From: Candidatus Gracilibacteria bacterium CG12_big_fil_rev_8_21_14_0_65_38_15
GTDB taxonomy: Bacteria; Patescibacteriota; Gracilibacteria; BD1-5; UBA2023
Direction: 5' to 3'
Assembly (NCBI GenBank): GCA_002771035.1
Contig: PCUR01000060.1
Span: forward strand, 1 to 34,710
Length of the DNA: 34,710 bases
The stretch's first letter is position 1. Each line of letters opens with the position of its first letter. Shown piece by piece: positions 14,940 to 25,860 of this stretch. The position numbers and the translations under genes were made by a program. The notes under the pieces were generated by a model, which had not been told where the DNA came from, did not search any database, and was given only the letters and a program-made list of their open reading frames with translations.

Positions 14940-15218
14940 ATGTTTACTTTTCTCATTCTTAAATATTTCGGTATTTCTATCGGAAGTTTTCTCTTCTGTA
15001 TCTGGTTTGTACTAATAATCCTGGATTATTTCCATGGCGTGCCGGTATGAATCCCGATAAAATATTCATCGTTAAACATAAATAAATCTCTCTGAAATTT
15101 CCCGTTCGATTCACTTCGAATCTGGAAATCTCTCCTCCAAATAGGATCGCGCAATGCGGTCCTATTTTTATTTCTTTCCTTTTTCCGTTTTTTTCTTTCC
15201 TTGAAAAAGTATAAGTAG
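14940..15218 (+). CDS. Small membrane peptide ORF with doubtful 3' end
   Basis: An ATG 13 bases after the preceding stop, with a weak AAAGGGA before it, opens a frame encoding one hydrophobic helix (start MFTFLILKYFGISIGSFLF). After 36 codons there is a TGA at 15048-15050. With the standard code this is a tidy 36-residue membrane peptide. With UGA as Gly, the frame runs on through the palindrome, the terminator and pyrimidine repeat copy 5 to TAG at 15216-15218, giving 92 residues with a meaningless tail. The peptide start looks real; the read-through part does not. This may be the trace of a gene taken from a standard-code genome. Confidence 0.4.
15094..15198 (+). repeat. Duplicated 3' UTR: palindrome, terminator and pyrimidine tract, copy B
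   Basis: Second copy of the 14227-14331 unit. Its terminator stem (15140-15150 with 15156-15166, GCAAT loop) swaps an A-T pair for T-A relative to copy A and has one G-T wobble. Pyrimidine repeat copy 5 is at 15171-15198. Confidence 0.82.
15171..15198 (+). repeat. 28-nt pyrimidine-tract repeat, copy 5
   Basis: Identical to copies 1, 3 and 4. It is the last copy in the window and precedes the PKD-like surface protein gene by 47 bases; no copy is seen beyond it. Confidence 0.88.
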
Positions 15219-15245
15219 CATACTTTAAATTATATACATTTTTCT

Positions 15246-17789
15246 ATGTTCTTTTCTTTTATTAAAAATAAACTTTTCTCTAAAAAAGGAATATTTATTT
15301 TCCTCTTTTTCTCGTATCTTTTGTTACCGCTTTTTGCTTCGGAGAGCACTGTTCCCGATATCGTTTTCACTTTCCAACAACCGACATATCTCACGGACAA
15401 AAATCCTCTTCTTTCGGAATTTACCTGCGATATTACAAAATCTGAATGTCGGGTAAATTTTGATTTATCACTATCTTTTACTGGTTCGTTTCATTCGTCT
15501 GATTTTGTTTGTTTACTTGATTTCGGACTCGGAAATCTGACCGGAGAAGAAGCGAAATGTAATCCAAACACGGTTATTTTTACTGGTAGTTCCGATTATA
15601 CCGTGCGCTTTAAGATAATTCAAAAAACTGATCCGAATATATTCTTGGAAAGAGTTTTGATTATTCATTCGTGATATCTTTCAACGGAAACTTTCTCGGG
15701 AATTTTAAGCGATTCGGGAACCATTACAGATTCGGGAACTTTGGACAATTCTGGAGTTCTGATTGAAACAGGAGCTCTCGATAATTCCGGAGTTCTGATT
15801 GAGACAAGTTTCCTTGTTTCTTCAGGAAATATCTTTTCCATCACTGATGATAGCGCTGTTCTTTCAGGTATCATCCTTTCTTCTACAAATTTGACTGGTA
15901 CTGTATATTACGGAACTGGGGAGTTGATTTTAACAGATGTCGTTTCCTTTCCTTCATTTACATTCTCTGGGCTTCTCTCAGATATGGATTACTCATATCG
16001 TATAGGTTTTGTCCCATTAGTATGATCTGGGGAAATCCTTTCTGATACGGGAACTTTTCGTACATTATCTCCACCAAAACCCGTTCCGGATATCATCTTT
16101 TCTCTTCAACAACCGAGTTATTTCACCGATAAAAATCCTGTTTTGTCCGAATTCATGTGTGATATCACCGAATCGGATTGTAAAGTAAATTTTGATTTAT
16201 CCCCATCTTTTACCGGTTCATTCCACTTATCCGATTTCCTTTGCTCGATCGATTTCTGACTTGAAAATCCGACTGGAGAAGAGGGGAAATGTAATCCGAA
16301 TACAATTGTTTTTACTGGAAGTTCCGACTCTATCGTTCATTTTCGGATAATAAAAAAGACGGATTCCAGTATTTTTTCGGAAAGAACCATTGTAATCCAT
16401 CGATGATTTGTTCAACTAAATACTTCTTCATGAACATTGAGTAATTCGGGGATTTTGGATAATTCCTGAGTTACTATGAATACCGGTACTTCTTTGATTA
16501 TTACCGAACCAGAAATCGTTATCCAATCGTGAATCGATTCCGGTTTCAAATGTACAAAAATAGATTGTATTATAAATTTGGAATATATTCCAAAAGATTC
16601 AAAAGAGATGTGTTTCTGGAGTTTTTCCGGCGGAACTTACAGTGCCGGAACGGAAAATAATTGTAATCCAGGATATATTCATTATCCGGTCGGAAACTTT
16701 ATTATCACGCTTCGTGTATATGAAAAAGGGAATACGATTAATTTTCGTGAAAAAACACTTCCTTTTACGAATACTTTACCAATAGCTTCTTCTGTCAAAT
16801 GAGGAGGAATATCATCTTCTAGTAGTGTTACTTTGCCTGTATATATTACTGATCCTACCATCGTAGTTCAGTCCGGACTTGATGAAATGAATTATTGTAT
16901 AAAAACAAATTGTTCCATAAATCTCGAATACAAAGTCCTTGGATCGAAGGAAATGTGTCATTGGGATTTTCCGGGCGGTTCCTATTCGTCGTGAACTGAG
17001 AATAAATGTAATCCATGATATGTTCGCTATCCAATCGGAGAATTCCTGGTAAAACTTCGAGTATACGAACGGGGAAATATTTTCAATTATCGCGATAAAA
17101 CTTTAGGATTTTCAAATAGGGTCTCTGCCGAGATATACGATACGAAAACGAATTCTTGAAATAATCTGGTTAAAAGAAAGAAAATCGTGGTAAAATCTCT
17201 GGATACTGATATTTTTTCCATAAAAACCATAAATGAAAATATTCTTTCGTCTGCTGAAAATAAAGAAAAAACTTCGTTCGATTCAATAAAGATTACTCTC
17301 CAATGAGCTCTTTCCAAGAATCGTCAACTTGTAGGAGATGCTTTTTCTTGCCAGACGAAAACGACCTGCAGTGTGAATTTTACCGCCGGGAAAATTCGGA
17401 AAAATACTGTTTATTTCTGGGATTTTTGAAATGGCGAAACTTTCTATGGAGCGAATCCGTTATCTCAGAAGTTTCTCATAGGAAAATACAACGTGATGCT
17501 CAGGATTCTTGATACGAAAACTTTTGATGTTCGTGAAGAATATTTTCCGATTACAGTCAGTAAACTCGGAAACATAAAGAATACGAAAACTCAGAAAATA
17601 ACTTCCGTAAAAACCGAAAAACCATTGGTCATAAAATGACAAGATTTTTCTCGTTCGTCAGCAGATTCCGAATCCTCCAAGATTTCTCCTATGCAGGTTT
17701 CGATTTTAGCCGGAATCCTCGGGTTTATATTCTTTTGAGGAATATATATAATCGTTCGGAGAAAATGAATTTTCTTAAATAGGACCTAG
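15246..17789 (+). CDS. Surface protein with tandem PKD-like, Cys-pair domains
   Basis: An 847-residue protein, continuous only with many TGA codons as Gly. The N-terminus has a basic region and a signal helix ending LLLPLFASES. Two near-identical domains begin VPDIVFTFQQPTYLTDKNP and VPDIIFSLQQPSYFTDKNP. Three related PKD-like domains follow, recognisable by WSFSGGTYS, WDFPGGSYS and WDFGNGETF. Each domain carries conserved Cys residues that could form disulfides. Between the first domains is a Ser/Thr/Gly repeat (SGTLDNSGVLIETGALDNSG). A C-terminal helix, SILAGILGFIFFGGIYIIV, with a basic tail anchors it in the membrane. It is probably displayed outside, for example in adhesion. Ends in TAG; no Shine-Dalgarno. 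Confidence 0.82.
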
Positions 17790-17869
17790 GAATAATTTAA
17801 AGAAAAATTAAGTTTTAATAAAGATTATTTTATATTTTATATTTTTGTGGGCTAATGACTGTGCCTTTT

Positions 17870-17897
17870 TTGACAAAAAAATCATTTTGTATATAAT
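17870..17897 (+). promoter_or_regulatory. Sigma-70-type promoter for the DUF342 gene
   Basis: A perfect TTGACA (17870-17875) and TATAAT (17892-17897) are separated by 16 bases. The -10 ends 39 bases before the ATG at 17937. This is the clearest promoter in the window. Confidence 0.85.
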
Positions 17898-17936
17898 GAA
17901 TGCTTATCTAACATATTTATTTAGTTTTATAAAAAT

Positions 17937-20096
17937 ATGAATCAAGAAACAGATAATCAAAACATACCTATTTTCTCAGAGGAAAAAATAGTAACATCTG
18001 TGGATGCGATAAGTAATAGCACTGTTGAATCTACGAATAATCAAGTAAAAAACATCTTATCTGAGGAAATATCTGAAGATTTACGACTTCCGAGTTTTGT
18101 TGTACAAAAAGAAAATGGAATATTTGTGAATATCGAAAATCTTGTGAACCGTGAAATTTTCTTTACTTTCTTAAATTATATATTTGAGAATGGACATTAT
18201 TTCAGAGATACTAACTATACACTTATTTCGAATCTTCTCTATAGCTTCGAAAAAACCAAGAAATTTGTTCTTGAAAATATAAAAAATACCAGTGGATCTG
18301 CTGAAATAAAAATCGCTTCCAGTATTGAAAAATTCGATGAAAAAAGAATCTGACTGTATCGAGAAGTAAAAGTAACAGAGGAAATGAGTGCAGAATATTC
18401 TTTTGGTCCAGCCTTTCTGGAAGAGGTTTGAGAGAATGGGAAAATAACAGAAATTCCAGCAAAAATCGATATTGATGAATTTATCGCTGCTATTTGGAAT
18501 CAGAAAATCCGATTTGGATTGAAGATTAAAGATATACAAAAAGCGATAGATGAGGATAAAGCAGCTCGTGTGATAGTAGCAGAGGGAATGGAACCAACTC
18601 CTGGAACTGATGCAAGTTTAGAAGAAGTAGTATTTTTTGGTCAGAAACTCGGAATCAAGAATACCGGTCCGAGAGTTGATCTTCAGGTATATGAGCAAAA
18701 TTGTGCACAAGTCAACGAAGGCGATGTTATATATAAAAAAATACCGAGAAAAGATGGAGAAAACGGATGGTCTGTTCATGGTGATCAAGTGGATCCAGAA
18801 GTGCCGAAAGATTTTTCTATCGAATCGTATGTCGGTATCGGGGTAGAGGTGAAAATGATAAACGGAGCAAGCTCCCTTGTGGCTATTTATGATGGTTTTC
18901 CTTTGAGAGAAGGCGATGTTATTAATTGAAATGAGGATGAATGGAGTACTTTTGTGGATGGAAAGAAAACAAAACGATTACGTAAAATTCATGTCAATAA
19001 AGAACAAGTTTTTGCTGATGGAATCAATATGAAAGAATCAGGAAAAATCATAGATTCCCAACGCGCATATAATTCTGGATCCGATGTTCTCTGTAATACA
19101 GAAGCCAAAAAAATGACTATTGACGGAAATGTTGTAGCAAATGTACATAGTCTAGAAGGAGTATTTGTGGGTGGAAATGTCATAGGAAATAGCCGAAGTA
19201 ATCCATTTTGTATAAAAAATGAAAAGTTCGGCGGAGAGCCTCAGGGGCGCGTTGTTACTGCTGATGGTGATATTACCGTCGAATGACACGCTCATAGTGC
19301 ATATCTGGAGGCAAAAAAAGGAATTGTGAGGATTCCAAGAATCACTAATTCGATTATCGTTGCGAAACGTGTTGAAATTACCCAAAGCGTATTTAATTGT
19401 ATTATTATTGCCGACGAGATTGTTATAACAGGGAAAGTTATTGATTGTAAGATGATTTCTTCTGGTAAAATCTCTATAGAAGAATCTACGGAAAAAGGAA
19501 GTTTTGAAAATACTTTCAGTCTTTTTTCTCTGGATTTAACAAAATCTATCGAAATGAAAAAGAAACTCCTTGAAGAAGAAGAAAAAACTCTTATTGGAAA
19601 ACAAGAAAAAATAGATGATGACTTGGTAAAGATTTCAAAAATGTCGACAATTATTCCTGACAGAGAGCGAAGAGTTGGTATAACGAAATCTCTCATAGAA
19701 ATAGGAGAAAATCCAGAACAGACAGAAGGGAAGGATGAAAAGGTACTTGCCCTTTTCAAGGCAATGAAACCGTTTTTAGCAAAAGTGAATGTTGATTGGA
19801 AAAAGTACAAGAAGATACAATCCTCCATAAAGATTCTCACTGAGGAAATTGAAGCAGAGACTATAGCCCATGAAGCAGCTGAAAAAGATCTTCATTTGGA
19901 AATAAAAAAGATAGAGTGTCCGACATATGTTCAGCAAATTAAATTTACTGAAAATAGAAAGCTTCTCGACTTTACAAACAATCAGATGGAAGACCTTTAC
20001 ACATTATTGATGGGATTAGACATTCCTCCTGTTTTTAAAGTAGAAAAAATGGATGTTCCTTTTACTGGTCAATTTTATTGGCCCGAATCAAACTAA
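17937..20096 (+). CDS. DUF342/FapA-family polymer-forming protein
   Basis: A 719-residue protein; four TGA codons are read as Gly. The N-terminal 180 residues are polar and helical. The FapA/DUF342 core follows: DIQKAIDEDKAARVIVAEGM with EPTPGTD, then repeated short beta strands of the right-handed helix (MTIDGNVVANVHSLEGVFVGG, split by Gly and Val repeats). A coiled-coil segment comes next (MKKKLLEEEEKTLIGKQEK), then a C-terminal tail. FapA is linked in other bacteria to polar assembly and signalling of flagella or surface machines. No flagellar gene is seen here, so a role in envelope or pilus organisation is an inference. It is a single-gene unit with its own promoter and terminator. Confidence 0.83.
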
Positions 20097-20124
20097 GAGA
20101 TAGAAGTGAAATAATGTATGTCAT

Positions 20125-20157
20125 AAAATCCTTTCGTAATTCACGGAAGGGTTTTAT
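20125..20157 (+). terminator. Terminator after the DUF342 gene
   Basis: A 13-bp stem, AAAATCCTTTCGT (20125-20137) with ACGGAAGGGTTTT (20143-20155), contains two G-T wobbles and closes on an AATTC loop. Confidence 0.8.
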
Positions 20158-20177
20158 TTGAATTTTCTCATTCTTTA

Positions 20178-20185
20178 TATATACT
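20178..20185 (+). promoter_or_regulatory. Putative -10 element TATATACT
   Basis: The same octamer as before rplS and yebC, here 27 bases before the start at 20213 and preceded by T-rich sequence. Confidence 0.35.
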
Positions 20186-20212
20186 ACTTAGGTATTTTTT
20201 AACTTACCTACT

Positions 20213-21874
20213 ATGAGTATTTTTCAAAAAAACATTTCTATCTTTCTTATCGGTGGGATTCTCTGTTCTTTTTCCACCTCCTTTGCTCTGACTAATAAAG
20301 AATCGGTTACTGTCTCCATAAATACTCTCAATACTTCAATTACTGCAAGTATAGTTCTCAAAGAAAAAACTCTTTCTGATCGTGCCAATGAGTTAGGGAA
20401 TCGATATGATGCGACTATTAAATCTCTCTGATTTCAGCCAGATGAGGTAGAAGCCCTGACAAGTATCAAGAAACTCGCTGTTCCGTCTTTCCGTCAAGAT
20501 ATCGCTCAGGCGTATCTCGATCTGAAACAGAATATATTACAAGACATAAAAACTTCTCAGACATCACTCGCTACTCTTCGTGATGAAGTTGCACTTGGGT
20601 ATACAACACTCTCCGATGCGCAGAAGCAATCGTATGATGCAAAAATCGCAGATATACGGAATACGTATACGGCATTTCTTAGTGGAAGCAGTTCTTCCAT
20701 AGATTCTTTCACTACTACCTTCTCTGGACGTATTCTTTCTGATACTGAACTTGTGAAAAAAATGATGCAAGATAACGGGGAATATATTCTCTTTATTCGT
20801 GATATTCGTTCTATATACGGTAAATTGGAAGGAAATAAAGCACAACTTCTTCTCAATAAGGAAACACTTGATAAACAGATACTTCCAAAGATTCAAGGTG
20901 GTTTTTCTGTATTTAGTGCTAATAAGAAAATGTTTACCGATGTGATTCGTAATGATCTTACGAGCGGTCTTGTAAAAGCCATGGTAGCACAAGAGCGTAT
21001 AAAAAAACAAGAAACAGAACTTCGAGCTTATATTGAAGATATCATGAATAAATGGAATGAATATCTTGCAAAAAACTTCTGACAGGATGAAGAGCTTCTT
21101 AGTGCGACTAAAGATACGGAAAATATTCTTGTTCTTGAAAAAGAACTTCATGATAAGATATATGACTCTGCTGGGAATATCCAATCTCTCAATATATTAG
21201 GAAGTGGTGCTCTTCTTGCGGATATCGCAAAAATAAATTCCAATCTTGCAAATGTTTCCGCGATTCTAAGTTCACTTATCGCTACATATGGCACAGGAAA
21301 TACTCTTGGTTCCCTCAATGATAAACTCACTACCGCATACAAAGCACAAATTCTTGCATATCGCGCAGATTTTACAAAACTTCTCGAAAATAGACTCAAT
21401 AATGTACTTCTTGATGAGAAAAATCATTCTCAAACACTTACTCTTATTGATCAGGAAGAGCAGATTCTAAAACAGAATCTCTGAGCGGTTGTGAGCGCAG
21501 ATTTTACTGAACAACTCATAAAAAGTTTCAATACAAAAATTCTCGCTCTTGCAAAAACCGATGGAAGATCCGATACTTTAAAGAAAGTTCAGATGCTTAT
21601 GTATCGATATAATCGAATCGTAACTCAGAAGAAAATCGATAGCACAACACTTATTCCATACTATGGAATAAGAGCTTCCCTTGATAGTACACTTGGTAAT
21701 ATTTTTCTTTCTCTTGAAAATAAAGTAGGAAAAGATGTGCTTCTTGTGAAATTTCCTCTTATTTCCGATAAAATCAATGTTCTTCTTGGAACCAATCTTT
21801 CTGCCAAGAATCGATACACTCTCCTTGTAGTGCAATCCAATATCCTCAAATATCTCGAAGATGCGACAAAATAA
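20213..21874 (+). CDS. Secreted, largely helical protein of unknown function
   Basis: A 553-residue protein. The signal peptide MSIFQKNISIFLIGGILCSF ends near FALT (about residue 26). The mature part is almost wholly helical and rich in Lys, Glu, Asp, Leu and Thr, with no Cys-pair or enzymatic motif, so it may be a coiled-coil or rod protein. TGA is Gly at three places (20429-20431, 21080-21082 and about 21482-21484); the protein would otherwise be cut into pieces. The stop overlaps the start of the next gene by 14 bases, so the two are translationally linked. The partner has a prepilin-like start, suggesting a shared role at the cell surface. Confidence 0.75.
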
Positions 21875-22538
21875 AAAAGGTTCCATTCTTCTTTATGTTT
21901 TGTTTTTATCCTCTTTTTTGGTGCTCTTTTTCGTCTCTTTTCAGTGAGAATTGGAAAAGATGCTCGGACGAGCGAGGGATTCCGAACAAAGTATCCGAGA
22001 CCAATCCGATAAACAAGATACTCTGACACTTTTGAGGAATGCGCCGACTAGTATAAAAACCATCGATTCAAACTCGAATCTCACGTTCGTTTCACTTCAT
22101 CAGAACGGTACGGTATTTTCGGGGGCACTCGGCTGAAGCGGTTCGGAAGAATATTGGATAACTTCTACTGGATGAACAAATTCCATATCGCTCAATATTA
22201 CTCAATGATGACCAGTTTCCTATCATCTCGCTGTATTCAATTCAGGTTTTGAGGCATCTTCTGTACTTATTTCCTCAGGAATTGTTATGACAACGAATAC
22301 TATGAATCTTTCGCCTTCGCTCAATACACATATTCTTGTTATAGAATCACTCGGTGTTAATGTCCAATACACACTCGATGTAAATGCCGCCACAATCATT
22401 CCGACAATGAGTTCGTATCGATTGGAACGTGATATAAACGGATATAAAAAAGACGAATGAATATATGACATAATAAATTTTCAACTGAAATCCCGAGCGG
22501 GTTTTGATTATAAAAAAATGGGAATGTATCTGAAATAA
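21861..22538 (+). CDS. Membrane-anchored, GspK/PilX-like protein
   Basis: A 225-residue protein. The start MRQNKKGSILLYVLFLSSFL has a basic leader, a candidate prepilin site after Lys-Lys-Gly and a hydrophobic helix to about residue 29. As in GspK/PilX, Glu5 is absent. The remainder is a Ser/Thr-rich, beta-rich external domain. At least six TGA codons, including two adjacent ones (ITQGGPVS), are read as Gly. It overlaps the preceding gene and is followed by recG after 21 bases. Assignment as a pilin-like protein is tentative; a simple N-terminal membrane anchor is the alternative. Confidence 0.68.
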
Positions 22539-22559
22539 TAATCATTTATTTTCACTGTA

Positions 22560-24554
22560 ATGACACTTCTCAATAAAACACTTCTCCATACGACCGATTC
22601 GTATATAAAACGCCTTCAAAAAGGCGGGATTTCGACGGTGGAGGACCTTATCGGACATTATCCGCGGACATATAAGGACAAATCCGATGTATTAGAACTT
22701 TTTAGTTATGTAAATATAAAAGAGCCGAATACGCTCCGGGTCAAGATAGAATCTCTCACCACCGAGCGAACCAGAAACGGAAAAGAGCTCAGTAAGGCGG
22801 TTCTCGCCGATAAAAGCGGATTCCTTTCGGAAGCCGTATGGTTCAATAGAAAATATATGCTCCAGAAGTTCCATGCGGGCGATACGGTCAAAATCTACGG
22901 GAAACCGAAATACGAATACGGAAGACTTTCATTCCCGAGTCCCGATATAGAATTCGCCAAAGACGAAGGTTCTTCAATCGTGCCCGTATACCCAGAATGT
23001 AATTATATTCCATCGGCGTGGTTCGAGGGAAAAATGGTGTGTATTCGGGAATATATTCGAACGATACCCGAAGTACTTCCCGAAGAAATCCGTAAACAAA
23101 AAGGATTTCGAACCAAGGCGGTAAATATTACCGCGATTCATTTCCCGACCTCGAAAGCAGATTTCGAACGAGCGAGAACCGAACTCGCGTACGAGGAACT
23201 TTTTTCCCTTCAGTACGAGGGGATTATGCGAAAAAAGAGTGGAGAAGAGGCGAGTGCTGGACGAGCAATTCCTATTCCTATGAATCCGGAAACGGTGAAA
23301 GAGATTATTTCCAAACTTCCATTTCCTCTGACCAATGGTCAGAAAGTGGTTCTTTTCCAGATCCTCAAAGATATGGAACGACCGTTTGCGATGCAACGCC
23401 TGCTCCAGTGAGATGTTGGAACCGGAAAGACGATAGTCGTGATGATTGCAGCGATTCACGCCATACTGGAGAGTCGAAAAATACCATGAAATATTCCTAT
23501 TCAAGTCGCTATTCTTGCTCCGACAGAGATTCTCGCTCGTCAGCATTTCGCGAGCTCTATGAATCTGCTTTCAAGCTTCTGAATCACTTCCGATTTCTTA
23601 GTCGGAGGATTGACTTCTAAACAGAAAACCGACGTGAAAGCTCGGCTTAAAAACGGAGATTTGTCAGTCGTTATCGGAACTCATGCACTCATAGAAGATA
23701 CGGTGCATTTTGAAAATCTTGCTCTGACCATCGTGGATGAACAGCATCGATTCGGGGTGGAGCAACGTCGTGCATTGGAACAGTACAGTTCACACAAAAC
23801 ATGATGACTTCCACATGTTCTGAATATGACCGCTACACCGATTCCTCGAACTCTTTCTCTGACCATCTATGGAGATCAGGATATATCGGTACTTTCCGAG
23901 TATCCAGTCGGACGATTGCCGATTCATACGAAAGTACTCTCTGAAACGGAGCGAAACGAGGCGTACAATTTCATCGCAACCGAAGTGCAAGCAGGTCGTC
24001 AAGTGTACTGGATATCTCCACTCGTCGAGGAATCCGAGACGCTCGATATCGCGAGCGCGGTCAATATGCAAGAGATTCTCCAGAGCGTATTTCCTACTTT
24101 CCGCGTAGGACTCATCCATGGGAAAATGAAAGCCCGGGAAAAAGATGCGATTATGCAGGCTTTTTACGAACGAAAAATCGACATACTTTCCTCGACATCG
24201 GTCGTGGAAGTAGGAGTGGATAACCCGAATGCTTCGGTTATCTGTATCGAAGCGGCGGAACGTTTCGGACTCTCACAACTTCACCAGTTCCGAGGGCGTG
24301 TCGGACGTGGAAAAGACCAATCGTATTGCTATCTTTTCACTACGAAATCGTATACTGGAGAACGACTCCGAGCTATGGAGCGCACCAATGACGGATTCGA
24401 GCTCTCAGAAATCGATCTTGAACTTCGAGGTCCCGGAGAAGTTTATGGAGTTCGTCAGAGCGGAGTTCCCGAGTTCAAGATTGCAGATCTGAAAGATCTC
24501 GAACTCGTGAGCGAGATACGAGAGGATATAGAGGAATACATGATAAAGAAGTAG
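22560..24554 (+). CDS. recG: ATP-dependent DNA helicase RecG
   Basis: A 664-residue superfamily 2 helicase that remodels stalled forks and branched DNA. The N-terminal wedge/OB-fold domain covers about 55-150. Walker A is GDVGTGKT (284-291), whose first Gly is UGA-encoded. The Walker B/DEQH box DEQHRFG (near 393), MTATPIPRT and GRVGRG near 580 (helicase motif VI) follow, and then the RecG C-terminal segment DLELRGPGEVYGVRQSG. Five TGA codons are read as Gly, two adjacent after SSHKT. Slightly shorter than typical RecG (about 690). It lies 21 bases after the prepilin-like gene and ends in TAG. Confidence 0.96.
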
Positions 24555-24576
24555 ATTTGATTTTTCTTTTTCTCTC

Positions 24577-24584
24577 TATATACT
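24577..24584 (+). promoter_or_regulatory. Putative -10 element TATATACT upstream of yebC
   Basis: Octamer TATATACT after a T/C-rich tract, 29 bases before the yebC start. Confidence 0.35.
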
Positions 24585-24613
24585 ACATACCTTATTATTT
24601 CGTTTTTTAAATT

Positions 24614-25393
24614 ATGTGACGATGACCAGTAGTTGGACCAAAAAAAACTCTTAGCGATAATGCTCGCGGAAAAGTATTTGCTATTCACGCGAAACTTATT
24701 TCTCTTGCTGCTAAATCCGGAGGGGATCCGGCGATGAATCCGACTCTCTATGATGCTCTCGAAAAAGCCCGTAAAGCCAATGTGCCAGCCGACAATATCG
24801 AGCGGGCAATCAAAAAAGGAACCGGAGCGGACAAGGATTCTGCAGAAATCGATGAGATTATTTACGAAGGATATTCTCCGGGAGGAGTGGCGATTGTCGT
24901 AAAAACATTGACTGATAATCGAAACCGAACAGCAAAAAATATGCGTCATACTTTTTCCCAGTACGGAGGAAATCTTGGGGAAACTGGTTCCGTATCTTCA
25001 TTTGCTTTTAAATACCAAGGATATATAGAAGCTCCTGTTGGAGCTTATTCCATAGACCAATGGGAAGAATGGATCATAGAATCAGGAGCGAGTGATTATG
25101 AATTCCTGGAAAACAATACCAAAGTTCGTATTTCCACGGAACGAACTGATCTTATGGGAGTAGTAAAATTCCTCAAAGGACAAGGGATTGTTTTTGATAA
25201 TTACGGACTCGAATATGCAGCAACGAATCTGGTAAATCTCGATGACTCAGAGAAGATACTCAAACTCTATGCACTTCTTGCTGACTTCGAAGATGATGAT
25301 GATGTGGAGCAAGTCTGGCATAATGCGGAAATTGATCCGGAACTCTGGCAAAAGGCGGAAGAAGCAATGAGTAAAACTCGTTTTCGTACCTAA
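24614..25393 (+). CDS. yebC: YebC/PmpR-family translation/regulatory protein
   Basis: A 259-residue protein of the YebC family (about 240-250 residues), whose members act on ribosomes at difficult sequences or as transcription regulators. Family segments are DNARGKVFAIHAKLISLAAK, GGDPAMNPTLYDALEKARKA, NVPADNIERAIKKGTG and YEGYSPGGVAIVV. The gene starts ATG TGA CGA TGA, that is Met-Gly-Arg-Gly, where most YebC proteins have MAGHSKW. The start is thus decoded only with UGA as Gly. No other TGA occurs. A single gene after recG, with a possible promoter just upstream. Confidence 0.94.
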
Positions 25394-25459
25394 TGAGATT
25401 TTGACAAAGATACTAAAATCCATACACTTACGCACATACTATTTTTTCATACTTTTTTT

Positions 25460-25855
25460 ATGTCCGATTCTCCCGTAGCCACTTCCCAAACAGCCACTCT
25501 TTTCGCGGAACTTACATCAGTTCATCCTCTTTCTACGTTTGATGAAGGAATATTTCTTGATCTTCTTGAACATTCTCTTTCACTTTCCGTGAGTGAAAAG
25601 AAACGAGTAATTGATGCAATCCCAACTCTTTCTCAGTTCCAGATCGACGAACTTACGAAGGTATTTACTGATGAACGCGAAGAATTTAAAAAACTCCTTT
25701 CCAAGGAAGGGGATACTATTAAAGAACTCGTTGTAAAAGCGCGTGAAGGATGGAATCAACTCGGAGAAATATATATTCAGGAGCGAGCACAAAAAGAGAA
25801 ACAAGGAGAAGACCAAAATAAAATCGATGATTTGAAGAAAAGTCTTGGGATTTAA
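25460..25855 (+). CDS. Uncharacterised 131-residue helical protein
   Basis: No family recognised. The N-terminal 20 residues are Ser/Thr/Ala-rich. The remainder is predicted helical and charged, ending with a Lys/Glu/Gln-rich stretch (ERAQKEKQGEDQNKIDDLKK). No signal peptide or membrane helix, so probably cytoplasmic. No TGA codons. The ATG at 25460 follows a T-rich tract; upstream TTGACA at 25402-25407 could be a -35, without a good -10. It ends before a palindromic repeat element. Confidence 0.65.
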   Translation: MSDSPVATSQTATLFAELTSVHPLSTFDEGIFLDLLEHSLSLSVSEKKRVIDAIPTLSQFQIDELTKVFTDEREEFKKLLSKEGDTIKELVVKAREGWNQLGEIYIQERAQKEKQGEDQNKIDDLKKSLGI

Positions 25856-25860
25856 ATATA

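Noticed and set aside
7700-15198. CRISPR array made of the 28-nt repeats
   Set aside because: Spacing is 0.6-3 kb with genes between; no short spacers and no cas genes.
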